From Acholeplasmataceae bacterium (GTDB lineage Bacteria > Bacillota > Negativicutes > Acidaminococcales > Acidaminococcaceae), in contig JAAYAE010000232.1 of assembly GCA_012719555.1 (NCBI GenBank), positions 1 through 14,680 of the forward strand: DNA of 14,680 nt, read 5' to 3'. Positions 8,213-14,452 of this stretch are shown piece by piece (position 1 is the stretch's first letter; the number at the start of each line of letters is the position of its first letter). The position numbers and the translations under genes were made by a program. The notes beneath the pieces are model-generated. The model saw only the letters and a list, made by a program, of their open reading frames with translations. It ran no database searches and had not been told where the DNA came from.

Positions 8213-9430
8213 TTAGTTATCCGCCTTCCCCATGGTATTAACCACATTTGCAATAATTGCTCCATCAAAGAACCTAGTGGTAATTTGTTCACCATTCTCT
8301 AAATCCTTTACGGACTTGGCTAACTTACCATTAGTTTTTTCCGTTACCGTATAACCCCTCGTTAATATTGCCAGAGGGCTTAAGGTTTCCAGCTTTGCTT
8401 GCAAAATACTCAAAGCATGCTCGGTACCCACAATTTTTTTCTCCAGATTACCATTAAGTTGCTCATGTGCTCTATCAACTCGCAACCGTTTATCTTCTAA
8501 AAATCTATAAGGTTGAGTAAAAACCCAAGATCGTTGTAAACTTTTTAATTGTCCCTGACGGTCTACTAAAAGATGTTCCATAGAACGAATATTTCTTTGC
8601 ACTAACTTACTGACTTTATCTACTAGTGTATTACTATCGCTTACGACTATTTCGGCAGCAGCCGAAGGCGTGGCAGCACGCATATCTGCGGCAAAATCAG
8701 CCAAAGTGAAATCTGTTTCATGCCCTACTGCAGAAACTATTGGTAAACGAGAAGCGGCTATAGCTCGCACGACTTTTTCTTCATTAAAGGCCCATAGGTC
8801 TTCAATGGAGCCGCCACCACGGCCAACTATAAGTACATCAGCTAAATTTTCTTTATTCATAAACTCAATGGCCTCTACAATTTCAGCAATTGCTTCTTTG
8901 CCCTGTACCCTAACAGGATATAGAATTAGTTTTATCCCCGGGTTGCGTCTTTGGGAAACTGTAATTATATCACGTACAGCAGCTCCTGCTGAAGATGTTA
9001 TAATCCCAACCGTTGCAGGATGTGAAGGTAATGATTTTTTCCGTGCTTCATCAAACAATCCCTCAGCTGACAGTTTATTTTTCAGGGCTTCGTAAGCTAA
9101 CATTAAATTACCTGCACCCAATGGCAGCATAATATCTACATAAATTTGATAAACGCCATCACGCTCATAAACCCCTACCCGACCAACTGCTAAGACACTG
9201 TCACCATTTTTAGGTATAAACTTCAGCCTAGCAGCATTGCCGGCAAACATTACGGCTTTCAAAACGCCCTGCTTGTCTTTTAAGTTAAAGTAGCAATGTC
9301 CTGAAGGATAGCATCTAAAATTTGACAATTCTCCCTGCACTTGGATATTAGCAAAATCTCGTTGACTTTCCAAAAGGTTTTTTACAATTCTATTAATTTC
9401 AGTTACAGTAAACACTTTTCCCATTAGCAT
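8213..9430 (-). CDS. xseA: Exodeoxyribonuclease VII large subunit
   Basis: This is the catalytic subunit of exonuclease VII, which trims single-stranded DNA from both ends in repair. The 405-residue product has an N-terminal OB fold for single-stranded DNA (about 5-100), including GELSNFRCYPSGHCYFNLKD. The nuclease domain follows, with SSAGAAVRDI (146-155) and the diagnostic GRGGGSIEDLWAFNEE (203-218), then VGHETDFTLADF and ATPSAAAE. After about residue 265 comes a long helical arm that binds XseB. The frame extends to an ATG at 9436, but that codon touches the GAGGG site. The ATG at 9430, six bases after it, is the better start. The gene begins inside the end of the TsaD-like gene (32-base overlap). 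Confidence 0.96.
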   Translation of the reverse strand: MLMGKVFTVTEINRIVKNLLESQRDFANIQVQGELSNFRCYPSGHCYFNLKDKQGVLKAVMFAGNAARLKFIPKNGDSVLAVGRVGVYERDGVYQIYVDIMLPLGAGNLMLAYEALKNKLSAEGLFDEARKKSLPSHPATVGIITSSAGAAVRDIITVSQRRNPGIKLILYPVRVQGKEAIAEIVEAIEFMNKENLADVLIVGRGGGSIEDLWAFNEEKVVRAIAASRLPIVSAVGHETDFTLADFAADMRAATPSAAAEIVVSDSNTLVDKVSKLVQRNIRSMEHLLVDRQGQLKSLQRSWVFTQPYRFLEDKRLRVDRAHEQLNGNLEKKIVGTEHALSILQAKLETLSPLAILTRGYTVTEKTNGKLAKSVKDLENGEQITTRFFDGAIIANVVNTMGKADN

Positions 9431-10385
9431 TGCCATCCCTCATTCTTTTCATAGCATGAGCAGCTGCACCTACAGCTCCATCACCACTATACTTTGCTTC
9501 CGGAACATAAATCTTAATATTGCGTTTAGCCAACTTGGTAATTAATAAATCTCTAATAAACTTATTGGCAGCAACTCCACCTACCAAGAGTATATCCTGA
9601 ATATTTTCTTGGCTGCACACGTTACGCAAACTACGATGAAAAGCTTCCCCTATGGCAATTTCAGTTCCTCTAGCTATAGCGCCCTTATCGGCACCGGTGG
9701 CAATAGCACGTAGTGCGGCTGTTGCCGGTCCGGAAAAACTTATTTTTTCTTTTTGCACAGCCACCGGCAGGGGAAAAAATTCTTTAGCACTCTTAGCTAA
9801 TTGTTCCAAGTGAGGTCCTGCCGGAAAAGGTAAGCCCAAGGCAACACCCACTCGATCAATAAATTGCCCGGCGTGTAAATCAATACTTTCACCTACAGTT
9901 TCTAGGATAAAAGAGCAATCTTCCTGCCTAGTCACTTTCATAATATCCGTTGTCCCGCCTGAAGCGTGTAAAAGTAGAAAGCGACTGGTACTAGGTCCTC
10001 CTGCGGACCATAATCCAGCCTCTAGATGATTTTCTTGATGACTTAAGGTAAATATAGGAACTTGTAAAACCTTAGCTAGGCTTCTAGCTAGGCCAAGTCC
10101 CGTTAAAAAAGCAGGCATATAGGACTCAGCCAAGGGGCGTGGTCTGCTGCTAACGCCAATAGCTACTACCTGCAGCTCATTCATGTCCTTTATTTGCTCT
10201 ATAAGCTCCGGTAAATTACGAGTATGTTGAAAAACCATCTCTGACTGAGCAAGTCCACAACCACCGGCTTTAACGGTAAGAATACGGCGGAAGTCTCCTA
10301 GAAGTTCCCCCGTAACAGTCATTATTGCCAGTGAAGTTGTGTAACAACTAGTATCAATACCCAGAACTACCTGCTTATTTTTCAT
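9399..10385 (-). CDS. TsaD/Kae1-family paralogue with altered active-site motifs
   Basis: The 328-residue product has the ASKHA fold signatures of the TsaD/Kae1 (peptidase M22) family: LGIDTSC near the start, metal ligands H116 and H120 (HxxxH in SHQENH), SGG (142-144), LPFPAGPHLEQLA (185-197), LLVGGVAANKFIRDLL (267-281) and D302 in SGDGAVG. True TsaD makes threonylcarbamoyl-adenosine in tRNA. Here several hallmark residues differ. The usual ETSCDET is DTSCYTT, so the acidic pair is Y15-T16. SGGHT is SGGTT, and the GEAFDK region is GQFIDR. It is therefore probably not the main TsaD but the diverged copy I recall beside nusB/xseA in some Clostridia. It overlaps nusB by 11 bases and xseA by 32. 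Its ribosome binding site is weak, suggesting coupling to nusB. The function is unknown. Confidence 0.85.
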   Translation of the reverse strand: MKNKQVVLGIDTSCYTTSLAIMTVTGELLGDFRRILTVKAGGCGLAQSEMVFQHTRNLPELIEQIKDMNELQVVAIGVSSRPRPLAESYMPAFLTGLGLARSLAKVLQVPIFTLSHQENHLEAGLWSAGGPSTSRFLLLHASGGTTDIMKVTRQEDCSFILETVGESIDLHAGQFIDRVGVALGLPFPAGPHLEQLAKSAKEFFPLPVAVQKEKISFSGPATAALRAIATGADKGAIARGTEIAIGEAFHRSLRNVCSQENIQDILLVGGVAANKFIRDLLITKLAKRNIKIYVPEAKYSGDGAVGAAAHAMKRMRDGNANGKSVYCN

Positions 10386-10788
10386 GATTCTTAGCCATTT
10401 TTCCTAAGATACCATTAATGTAAGCAGCCGATTCATCGCTGCCATAAAGTTTTGCCAGTTCCACAGCTTCATTAATAGCGACTGCCGACGGAACCTTTTC
10501 TGCACAAGTAAACATTTCATAGGCAGCAAGTCTGATAAGATTACGATCTATGGCTGACATACGATTAACATGCCACCCCTTAGAGGTCTCTTCCAATTCC
10601 TTATCAATTTCCTCAATATGGGCCAAAGTACCTTCCACGACTTCCCTGGCATAAGCTAAATCAGCTTTAGTTGCCCCCTGTATTTCTTCTTCAGCGACCT
10701 TTAAGGCCTTGTCAATTTCTGTATCTGGGGTAAAATCCATGATAAACAAACTTTTTAATACAATTTCGCGTGCATTTCTACGGCTCAT
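10375..10788 (-). CDS. nusB: Transcription antitermination protein NusB
   Basis: NusB binds boxA RNA together with NusE (ribosomal protein S10) and keeps RNA polymerase from terminating early on rRNA operons. The 137-residue all-helical product has the arginine-rich start RRNAREIVLKSLF (3-15), the RLAAYEM segment and the conserved end AINEAVELAKLYGSDESAAYINGILG (about 104-129). Length and motifs are normal. The ATG at 10788 has an AGAGGA site. It follows the DUF2273 gene by 21 bases and overlaps the TsaD-like gene downstream. The Asp23-type gene upstream of nusB mirrors Bacillus yqhY-nusB. Confidence 0.97.
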   Translation of the reverse strand: MSRRNAREIVLKSLFIMDFTPDTEIDKALKVAEEEIQGATKADLAYAREVVEGTLAHIEEIDKELEETSKGWHVNRMSAIDRNLIRLAAYEMFTCAEKVPSAVAINEAVELAKLYGSDESAAYINGILGKMAKNHEK

Positions 10789-10809
10789 TTTATTCCTCTT
10801 TCGTTTAAT

Positions 10810-11037
10810 TTATCTGTGATACCCTGGTGGCAACAAACGATCTAAAAGATCTATAAGATCCTCTTTATTGTCAACTCTGTTACCAATAAAAAATCCGGCT
10901 CCAATACATATCAATAAGAAGATAGTACGAAAGAAGCCCATAAATAAGAATAGCAGACCAATAACCAACCCTATAGTAACTCCTATAAAGCGTCCTCTAT
11001 ACTCTCCCCATAACTCTTGCATAATCTTGGAAACCAT
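10810..11037 (-). CDS. DUF2273 small integral membrane protein
   Basis: The 75-residue product has two closely spaced hydrophobic segments (about 17-35 and 37-51) separated by a short FRT turn. A basic stretch YRGRF precedes the first, and a charged C-terminal tail (DNKEDLIDLLDRLLPPGYHR) follows. This is the build of the DUF2273 family, whose genes usually sit beside Asp23 and AmaP genes. In such clusters it is thought to help place Asp23-type proteins at the membrane, but the function of this family is not established. The ATG at 11037 has an AGGAGGAA site. It lies 12 bases after amaP and 21 before nusB. Confidence 0.85.
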   Translation of the reverse strand: MVSKIMQELWGEYRGRFIGVTIGLVIGLLFLFMGFFRTIFLLICIGAGFFIGNRVDNKEDLIDLLDRLLPPGYHR

Positions 11038-11049
11038 GGCTTATTCCTC

Positions 11050-11568
11050 CTATTCTTTTGGTTTAATATGTTTAAAGAATACTTCTACGTCTTTTACTTC
11101 TATGCCAATTGTAGCAAGCACATTTTTCTTAACTAGTTGTTTTATCTCATCGGTTGTATCGGGGATATTAATTCCAGGTTCAATAGACGCATTAACACGA
11201 ACAGTTAGCAGACCATCCGCCATTTTTACCGCCGCTTTGGCACTATGTACACCAAAAATATCATTGGTAAATTCTGCAATATAATCTTCCACAGCAGTTT
11301 TACCTACATGAATTTTGCCTTCTTTATCTGTACCAATGGACAAGGTGCTAATACCCGTTCCACCTAATCCGGCAATCAAAAGACGTAAGCTCACAAGAAG
11401 CAAAACTACACCACCAACAGCGTATTCCCAACGACCCGGCATAGTTGCAGCGAAGCTCGCTACGTCGGAAGTAGGAATGACCCCCAAACTGAATAGCACA
11501 AGAAATACAGCCACTACGGCCATTAAGATGGTATATAAGGTCAAAATTATTCTGTCTGGTATACTCAT
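11050..11568 (-). CDS. amaP: AmaP-type alkaline shock response membrane anchor protein
   Basis: The 172-residue product has two N-terminal membrane segments (about 8-30 and 49-68) with a short loop between them. A soluble C-terminal domain (about 75-172) itself resembles an Asp23-type fold: VEDYIAEFTNDIFGVHSAKAAVKMADG, then VRVNASIEPGINIPDTTDEIKQLVKKNV. In Staphylococcus aureus, AmaP anchors Asp23 at the membrane; here the partner is encoded just upstream. The ATG overlaps the asp23 stop codon by four bases (ATGA) behind a GAGGTGA site, so the two are translationally coupled. The family call rests on topology, the DUF-type C-terminal domain and neighbours; residue-level function is unknown. 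Confidence 0.85.
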   Translation of the reverse strand: MSIPDRIILTLYTILMAVVAVFLVLFSLGVIPTSDVASFAATMPGRWEYAVGGVVLLLVSLRLLIAGLGGTGISTLSIGTDKEGKIHVGKTAVEDYIAEFTNDIFGVHSAKAAVKMADGLLTVRVNASIEPGINIPDTTDEIKQLVKKNVLATIGIEVKDVEVFFKHIKPKE

Positions 11569-12041
11569 GGTTCAATCACCTCTGTTTTAGAATCTTCTTC
11601 CAACGTGCCAGTGTCATCTCCTGCAATATCTTTTTCAAGAGCAGTGTCATCTTGCCGCCTAATTCCCTCTACATGCACATCCACTGCCACTACGTCAAAT
11701 CCGGTCATATTTTCTATGGATGTCTTGACCTTTTCTTGGATGGCAATATATACATCAGGAATATTAAAGCCATATTTTACTATAACATAAATTTCTACTG
11801 TCACTGACTTGCCTGTAGTTATTACCTTAACTCCCTTGGAAAAGTTTTGTTTTCCGAGCATCTCTGTTATGCCACCAACGATACCCCCGCTCATACCGGC
11901 TACTCCGGATATTTCTGATACGGCTAAGCCGGCTACAATACTTAGAACTTCGTCCGCAATTTTAACTGAACCTACTTCATCAGGAATAACCTCTTGTTCA
12001 ATATCCGAACGTCTTTTGTCTAAATCTTTCTCCTCCGTCAT
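11565..12041 (-). CDS. Asp23/Gls24 family envelope stress protein
   Basis: The 158-residue product has a charged N-terminal lead (1-25) and then the Asp23 domain (about 26-125): IADEVLSIVAGLAVSEISGVAGM, a glycine-rich GGIVGGITEMLG turn, VTVEIYVIVKYGFNIPDV and VKTSIENMTGFDVVAVDVHVEGI. An acidic tail ends it. Family members are abundant cytoplasmic proteins held at the membrane by AmaP and linked to envelope stress; Bacillus YqhY, next to nusB, influences acetyl-CoA carboxylase. The frame opens at a GTG at 12050, and an ATG follows at 12047. Only the ATG at 12041 is properly spaced (eight bases) from the GAGG site at 12050-12053, so it is chosen. It is the first gene of the long operon, about 50 bases below the promoter. 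Confidence 0.93.
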   Translation of the reverse strand: MTEEKDLDKRRSDIEQEVIPDEVGSVKIADEVLSIVAGLAVSEISGVAGMSGGIVGGITEMLGKQNFSKGVKVITTGKSVTVEIYVIVKYGFNIPDVYIAIQEKVKTSIENMTGFDVVAVDVHVEGIRRQDDTALEKDIAGDDTGTLEEDSKTEVIEP

Positions 12042-12097
12042 AACCATCACCTCATGATGTAAATTACTTTCAAATTTTTATATACATTTATTTGAAT

Positions 12098-12106
12098 ATT
12101 ATACCA
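12098..12106 (-). promoter_or_regulatory. Extended -10 promoter of the asp23-to-nudF operon
   Basis: On the minus strand TGGTATAAT gives a perfect TATAAT (12103-12098) preceded by the TGn extension. No good -35 hexamer stands 16-18 bases upstream, which extended -10 promoters tolerate. Transcription would begin near 12090 and leave a leader of about 50 bases before the asp23 ATG. It is the only strong promoter-like sequence seen ahead of the block. Confidence 0.6.
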
Positions 12107-12146
12107 TAAAACATGTGTATACGCTGTAAAATTGCCCATAATTAAT

Positions 12147-12184
12147 AGAAAAAGAGCGTTTCGCAAAACACGCAAAACGCTCTT
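12147..12184 (-). terminator. Terminator of the 12265-12600 gene
   Basis: A perfect 10-bp stem (12152-12161 with 12175-12184; AAGAGCGTTT-type) has a 13-base loop. On the minus strand it runs into a T tract, TTTTTCTATT. On the plus strand it lacks a following T run. It lies 80 bases past the stop of the minus-strand gene and about 45 bases before the next promoter, so it separates that gene from the operon. Confidence 0.7.
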
Positions 12185-12264
12185 ACCAAATTCAAAATCA
12201 TGTACTACGAAACATCGTAAGTAAATATTTGTAAAGCTGTCTATGTATGGCTAATAATTAAAGC

Positions 12265-12600
12265 TTATCCCTGGGCTACAATGCGTACATTGTCTACATT
12301 AAAAGCTTCCATGATAGCACCAATACACTCGCGCTCCAAATTGGTACGGTGTAATTCACTGCCTGCTACCAACAAAATTGCGGTATCGTTTTTGTTGATA
12401 TTATGAACAGTACTAATGTATTTTTTGAACTTTTCAGGTCCCAATAGCTCCCTAAGTTTTCCTAAGCCTTCCATAAGGTAAGGCTTCTCTTGCAACATTC
12501 TTTCTTCTAAGGGAGTGAAAGGCACAGTGCAAACTCGTGTTTCTTTGGCTACCATGAACTTTTCTTCGTTTTCGCCCGGTACGACTAAATCTGGTCTCAT
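12265..12600 (-). CDS. Small protein resembling a free-standing DnaA domain I
   Basis: The 111-residue product is not a family I can name with certainty. Residues about 45-110 show the pattern of the N-terminal domain of DnaA: a leading helix (LGKLRELLG), then PEKFKKYIST where DnaA has PSFETWMKS, a strand around NDTAILLVAGSELHRTNLER corresponding to the DnaA strand and ARDWLESRY helix, a further helix (IGAIMEAF) and a closing strand (NVRIVAQG). Nothing of the AAA+ or DNA-binding domains of DnaA is present. The N-terminal 44 residues are polar and proline-containing. It has its own sigma-A promoter, a GGAGGAG ribosome binding site and a terminator, so it is a real, separately expressed gene. 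The DnaA likeness is a by-eye alignment and needs a profile search; a role touching DnaA or helicase loading is only a guess. Confidence 0.75.
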   Translation of the reverse strand: MRPDLVVPGENEEKFMVAKETRVCTVPFTPLEERMLQEKPYLMEGLGKLRELLGPEKFKKYISTVHNINKNDTAILLVAGSELHRTNLERECIGAIMEAFNVDNVRIVAQG

Positions 12601-12633
12601 TTTTTCTCCTCCTTATCACTCGTATATCTATAT

Positions 12634-12662
12634 ATTATAAAATATCTCTAATGTACAGTCAA
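12634..12662 (-). promoter_or_regulatory. Sigma-A promoter of the 12265-12600 gene
   Basis: On the minus strand TTGACT (12662-12657, five of six consensus bases) and TATAAT (12639-12634, six of six) are separated by exactly 17 bases. The start point would be about 25-30 bases before the AAGGAGGAG ribosome binding site and ATG at 12600. This is the best-formed promoter in the window. Confidence 0.8.
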
Positions 12663-12686
12663 GGCAGTAGAAAATTGTGAAAAATG

Positions 12687-12695
12687 TGGTAAAAT
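12687..12695 (+). promoter_or_regulatory. Probable extended -10 promoter of mscL-tyrS
   Basis: TGGTAAAAT is a TGn-extended -10 box with five of six TATAAT bases. It lies about 30 bases before the mscL start codon and its AGGGAGGTG site. No convincing -35 box is seen at standard spacing. It is divergent from the promoter at 12634-12662, with the two -10 boxes about 50 bases apart. Confidence 0.5.
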
Positions 12696-12725
12696 AGGTG
12701 TATATATTTTTAGGGAGGTGTTAAT

Positions 12726-13160
12726 GTGTCATTTTTTAAGGAATTCAAGACTTTTGCCTTGAAAGGCAATGTAATGGATATGGCGGTAGGCGTAATTATT
12801 GGAGCCGCTTTTAGTAAAATTGTTAGTTCACTGGTTACCGACATTATAATGCCTCCCATTGGCAAGATTGTTGGGAATATTGACTTTTCTAATCTTTTTA
12901 TAAATCTTTCCGATAAACCTGTCGCAACTCTAGCCGAAGCAACGAAAATGAAAGTACCGGTTATTGCTTATGGCCTTTTTTTGACAAACATAATTTACTT
13001 TCTGATTATAGCTTTTGTTATTTTTATACTGGTAATCCAGTTAAATAAATTAAAAAAAGAAGAAGTACCGGAAGCAGATCGTCTATGTCCTTATTGCAAA
13101 AGTGAAATTGCTAAAGACGCCACTAGGTGCCCACATTGCACTTCACAGCTAAAAGATTAA
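12726..13160 (+). CDS. mscL: Large-conductance mechanosensitive channel with C-terminal zinc ribbon
   Basis: MscL is a pentameric inner-membrane valve that opens under high membrane tension and releases solutes on osmotic down-shock. The 144-residue product has the N-terminal amphipathic helix (MSFFKEFKTFALKGNV), TM1 (about 16-42, DMAVGVIIGAAFSKIV) ending in the family's MPPIGK, a periplasmic loop, and TM2 (about 78-105). The C-terminal part differs from the classic helical bundle: after a short charged linker come C121-x2-C124 and C135-x2-C138, a zinc-ribbon pattern (CPYCKSEIAKDATRCPHC). The start is GTG, five bases after AGGGAGGTG; an overlapping ATG two bases earlier is out of frame. tyrS follows 19 bases on and probably shares its transcript. 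Confidence 0.95.
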   Translation: MSFFKEFKTFALKGNVMDMAVGVIIGAAFSKIVSSLVTDIIMPPIGKIVGNIDFSNLFINLSDKPVATLAEATKMKVPVIAYGLFLTNIIYFLIIAFVIFILVIQLNKLKKEEVPEADRLCPYCKSEIAKDATRCPHCTSQLKD

Positions 13161-13167
13161 AAAAAAT

Positions 13168-13172
13168 GGAGG
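13168..13172 (+). promoter_or_regulatory. Ribosome binding site that fixes the tyrS start at TTG
   Basis: GGAGG ends one base before an in-frame ATG at 13174, too close for initiation there. The TTG at 13180 is seven bases downstream, the optimal spacing. The true start is therefore most likely the TTG, two codons after the ATG. Confidence 0.7.
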
Positions 13173-13179
13173 TATGGTC

Positions 13180-14400
13180 TTGTCAGTTTATGATGTATTA
13201 CAAGAGCGTGGCTACTTAAAACAAGTATCCCACGAAGAAGAAATCAAGGAATTATTGGAGAAAGAGAAAATAACTTTTTATATCGGTTTTGATCCTACAG
13301 CCGATAGCCTGCATGTAGGTCATTTTATTGCCCTTATGGTTATGGCTCATATGCAAAGAGCCGGTCATCGCCCCATTTGTCTGCTTGGTGGTGGTACCGG
13401 TATGATTGGAGACCCTAGCGGCAAAGATGATATGCGTAAAATGCTAACCCCTGAATTTATTAACCACAATATTGAGTGTTTCAAAAAACAAATGTCTAAA
13501 TTCATTGACTTCTCTGATGGCAAGGCAATTATGGTTAATAATGCAGATTGGCTATTAGGAATAAATTACGTTGAAATGCTTAGGGAAGTTGGCGTACATT
13601 TCTCTGTTAACCATATGTTAGCTGCGGAATGTTTTAAAAAACGTTTAGAAAAAGGTCTTTCCTTCTTTGAATTTAACTACATGATTATGCAAGCCTATGA
13701 TTTTCTAACCCTAAACCGTGAATACGGCTGTGTTCTGGAAATGGGTGGTGACGATCAATGGTCTAATATGCTAGCCGGAGTGGAACTTATTCGTCGTAAA
13801 GAGCAAAAAAGCGCATTCTGCATGACCTCCAAATTGCTAACTACCAGCGAAGGCGTAAAAATGGGCAAAACTGTTGGTGGTGCTCTCTGGCTTGATCCGG
13901 CAAAGACCTCCCCTTATGACTTCTATCAATACTGGCGCAATGTAAATGATGCTGATGTGGAAAATTGCTTAGCACTACTTACCTTCTTGCCTATGGAGGA
14001 GGTTCATCGCTTAGGTTCCTTGAAAGATTCTGCTATAAACGAAGCTAAGATTATTTTAGCTTATGAAATAACAAAATTAATTCACGGCGAGGAAGAAGCA
14101 AATAAAGCTAAAGCAGCTGCAGAAGCTCTCTTTAGCGGCGGTAACAATATGGATGATGTCCCCACTATAAGCATCACTAATGCGCAATTGGGACAAAAAC
14201 TAATTGATGTTTTGACAGAAAATAAGATTTTTGCCAGCAAAAGCGAAGGACGCAGTTTGGTAGAGCAAAATGGCTTAACCTTGGGTGAAAGCAAAATCAC
14301 TGACGTCGACAAAATTCTTACTGCTGACGATTTCGATGCTGAAAAAAGCATTCTTGTTCGCAAAGGGAAAAAGAAGTTTTATAGACTAATAAGGGAATAA
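13180..14400 (+). CDS. tyrS: Tyrosyl-tRNA synthetase
   Basis: This class I aminoacyl-tRNA synthetase charges tRNA-Tyr. The 406-residue product has the HIGH-type motif HVGH (45-48) after FDPTADSL, GGDDQWSNMLAG (189-200) in the tyrosine/ATP site, the KMSKS-type motif KMGKT (227-231) and a C-terminal S4 RNA-binding domain (about 340-404, LIDVLTENKIFASKSEGRSLV). Length is normal. The start is taken as the TTG at 13180 because GGAGG at 13168-13172 is seven bases before it; an in-frame ATG at 13174 is almost on top of that site. No T-box leader precedes it, unlike many Bacillota synthetase genes, since mscL ends only 19 bases upstream. A strong terminator begins nine bases after its stop codon. Confidence 0.97.
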   Translation: MSVYDVLQERGYLKQVSHEEEIKELLEKEKITFYIGFDPTADSLHVGHFIALMVMAHMQRAGHRPICLLGGGTGMIGDPSGKDDMRKMLTPEFINHNIECFKKQMSKFIDFSDGKAIMVNNADWLLGINYVEMLREVGVHFSVNHMLAAECFKKRLEKGLSFFEFNYMIMQAYDFLTLNREYGCVLEMGGDDQWSNMLAGVELIRRKEQKSAFCMTSKLLTTSEGVKMGKTVGGALWLDPAKTSPYDFYQYWRNVNDADVENCLALLTFLPMEEVHRLGSLKDSAINEAKIILAYEITKLIHGEEEANKAKAAAEALFSGGNNMDDVPTISITNAQLGQKLIDVLTENKIFASKSEGRSLVEQNGLTLGESKITDVDKILTADDFDAEKSILVRKGKKKFYRLIRE

Positions 14401-14408
14401 GGGCATAC

Positions 14409-14447
14409 AAAAAGGCTACTCGCGAAAATTTGCGAGTAGCCTTTTTT
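14409..14447 (+). terminator. Strong Rho-independent terminator of mscL-tyrS
   Basis: A perfect 15-bp stem (14409-14423 with 14432-14446) has an 8-base loop GAAAATTT. The right arm ends in T and one more T follows, so the transcript ends in a U run. The left arm begins with AAAAA, so it could also work in reverse. It begins nine bases after the tyrS stop codon. Confidence 0.9.
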
Positions 14448-14452
14448 ACATT

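Noticed and set aside
12070..12095. ARG box (ArgR operator) near the operon promoter
   Set aside because: There are loose matches to the AT-rich consensus only, with an extra base in the centre. Chance matches are expected in such AT-rich sequence.
12206..12219. Small inverted repeat TACGA-AACA-TCGTA between the DnaA-like gene and its terminator
   Set aside because: It has only five base pairs, no T run and no link to another element; it is too weak to call.
13161..13179. T-box leader for tyrS
   Set aside because: There are only 19 bases between mscL and the tyrS start; no room for a T-box, and none is seen before mscL.
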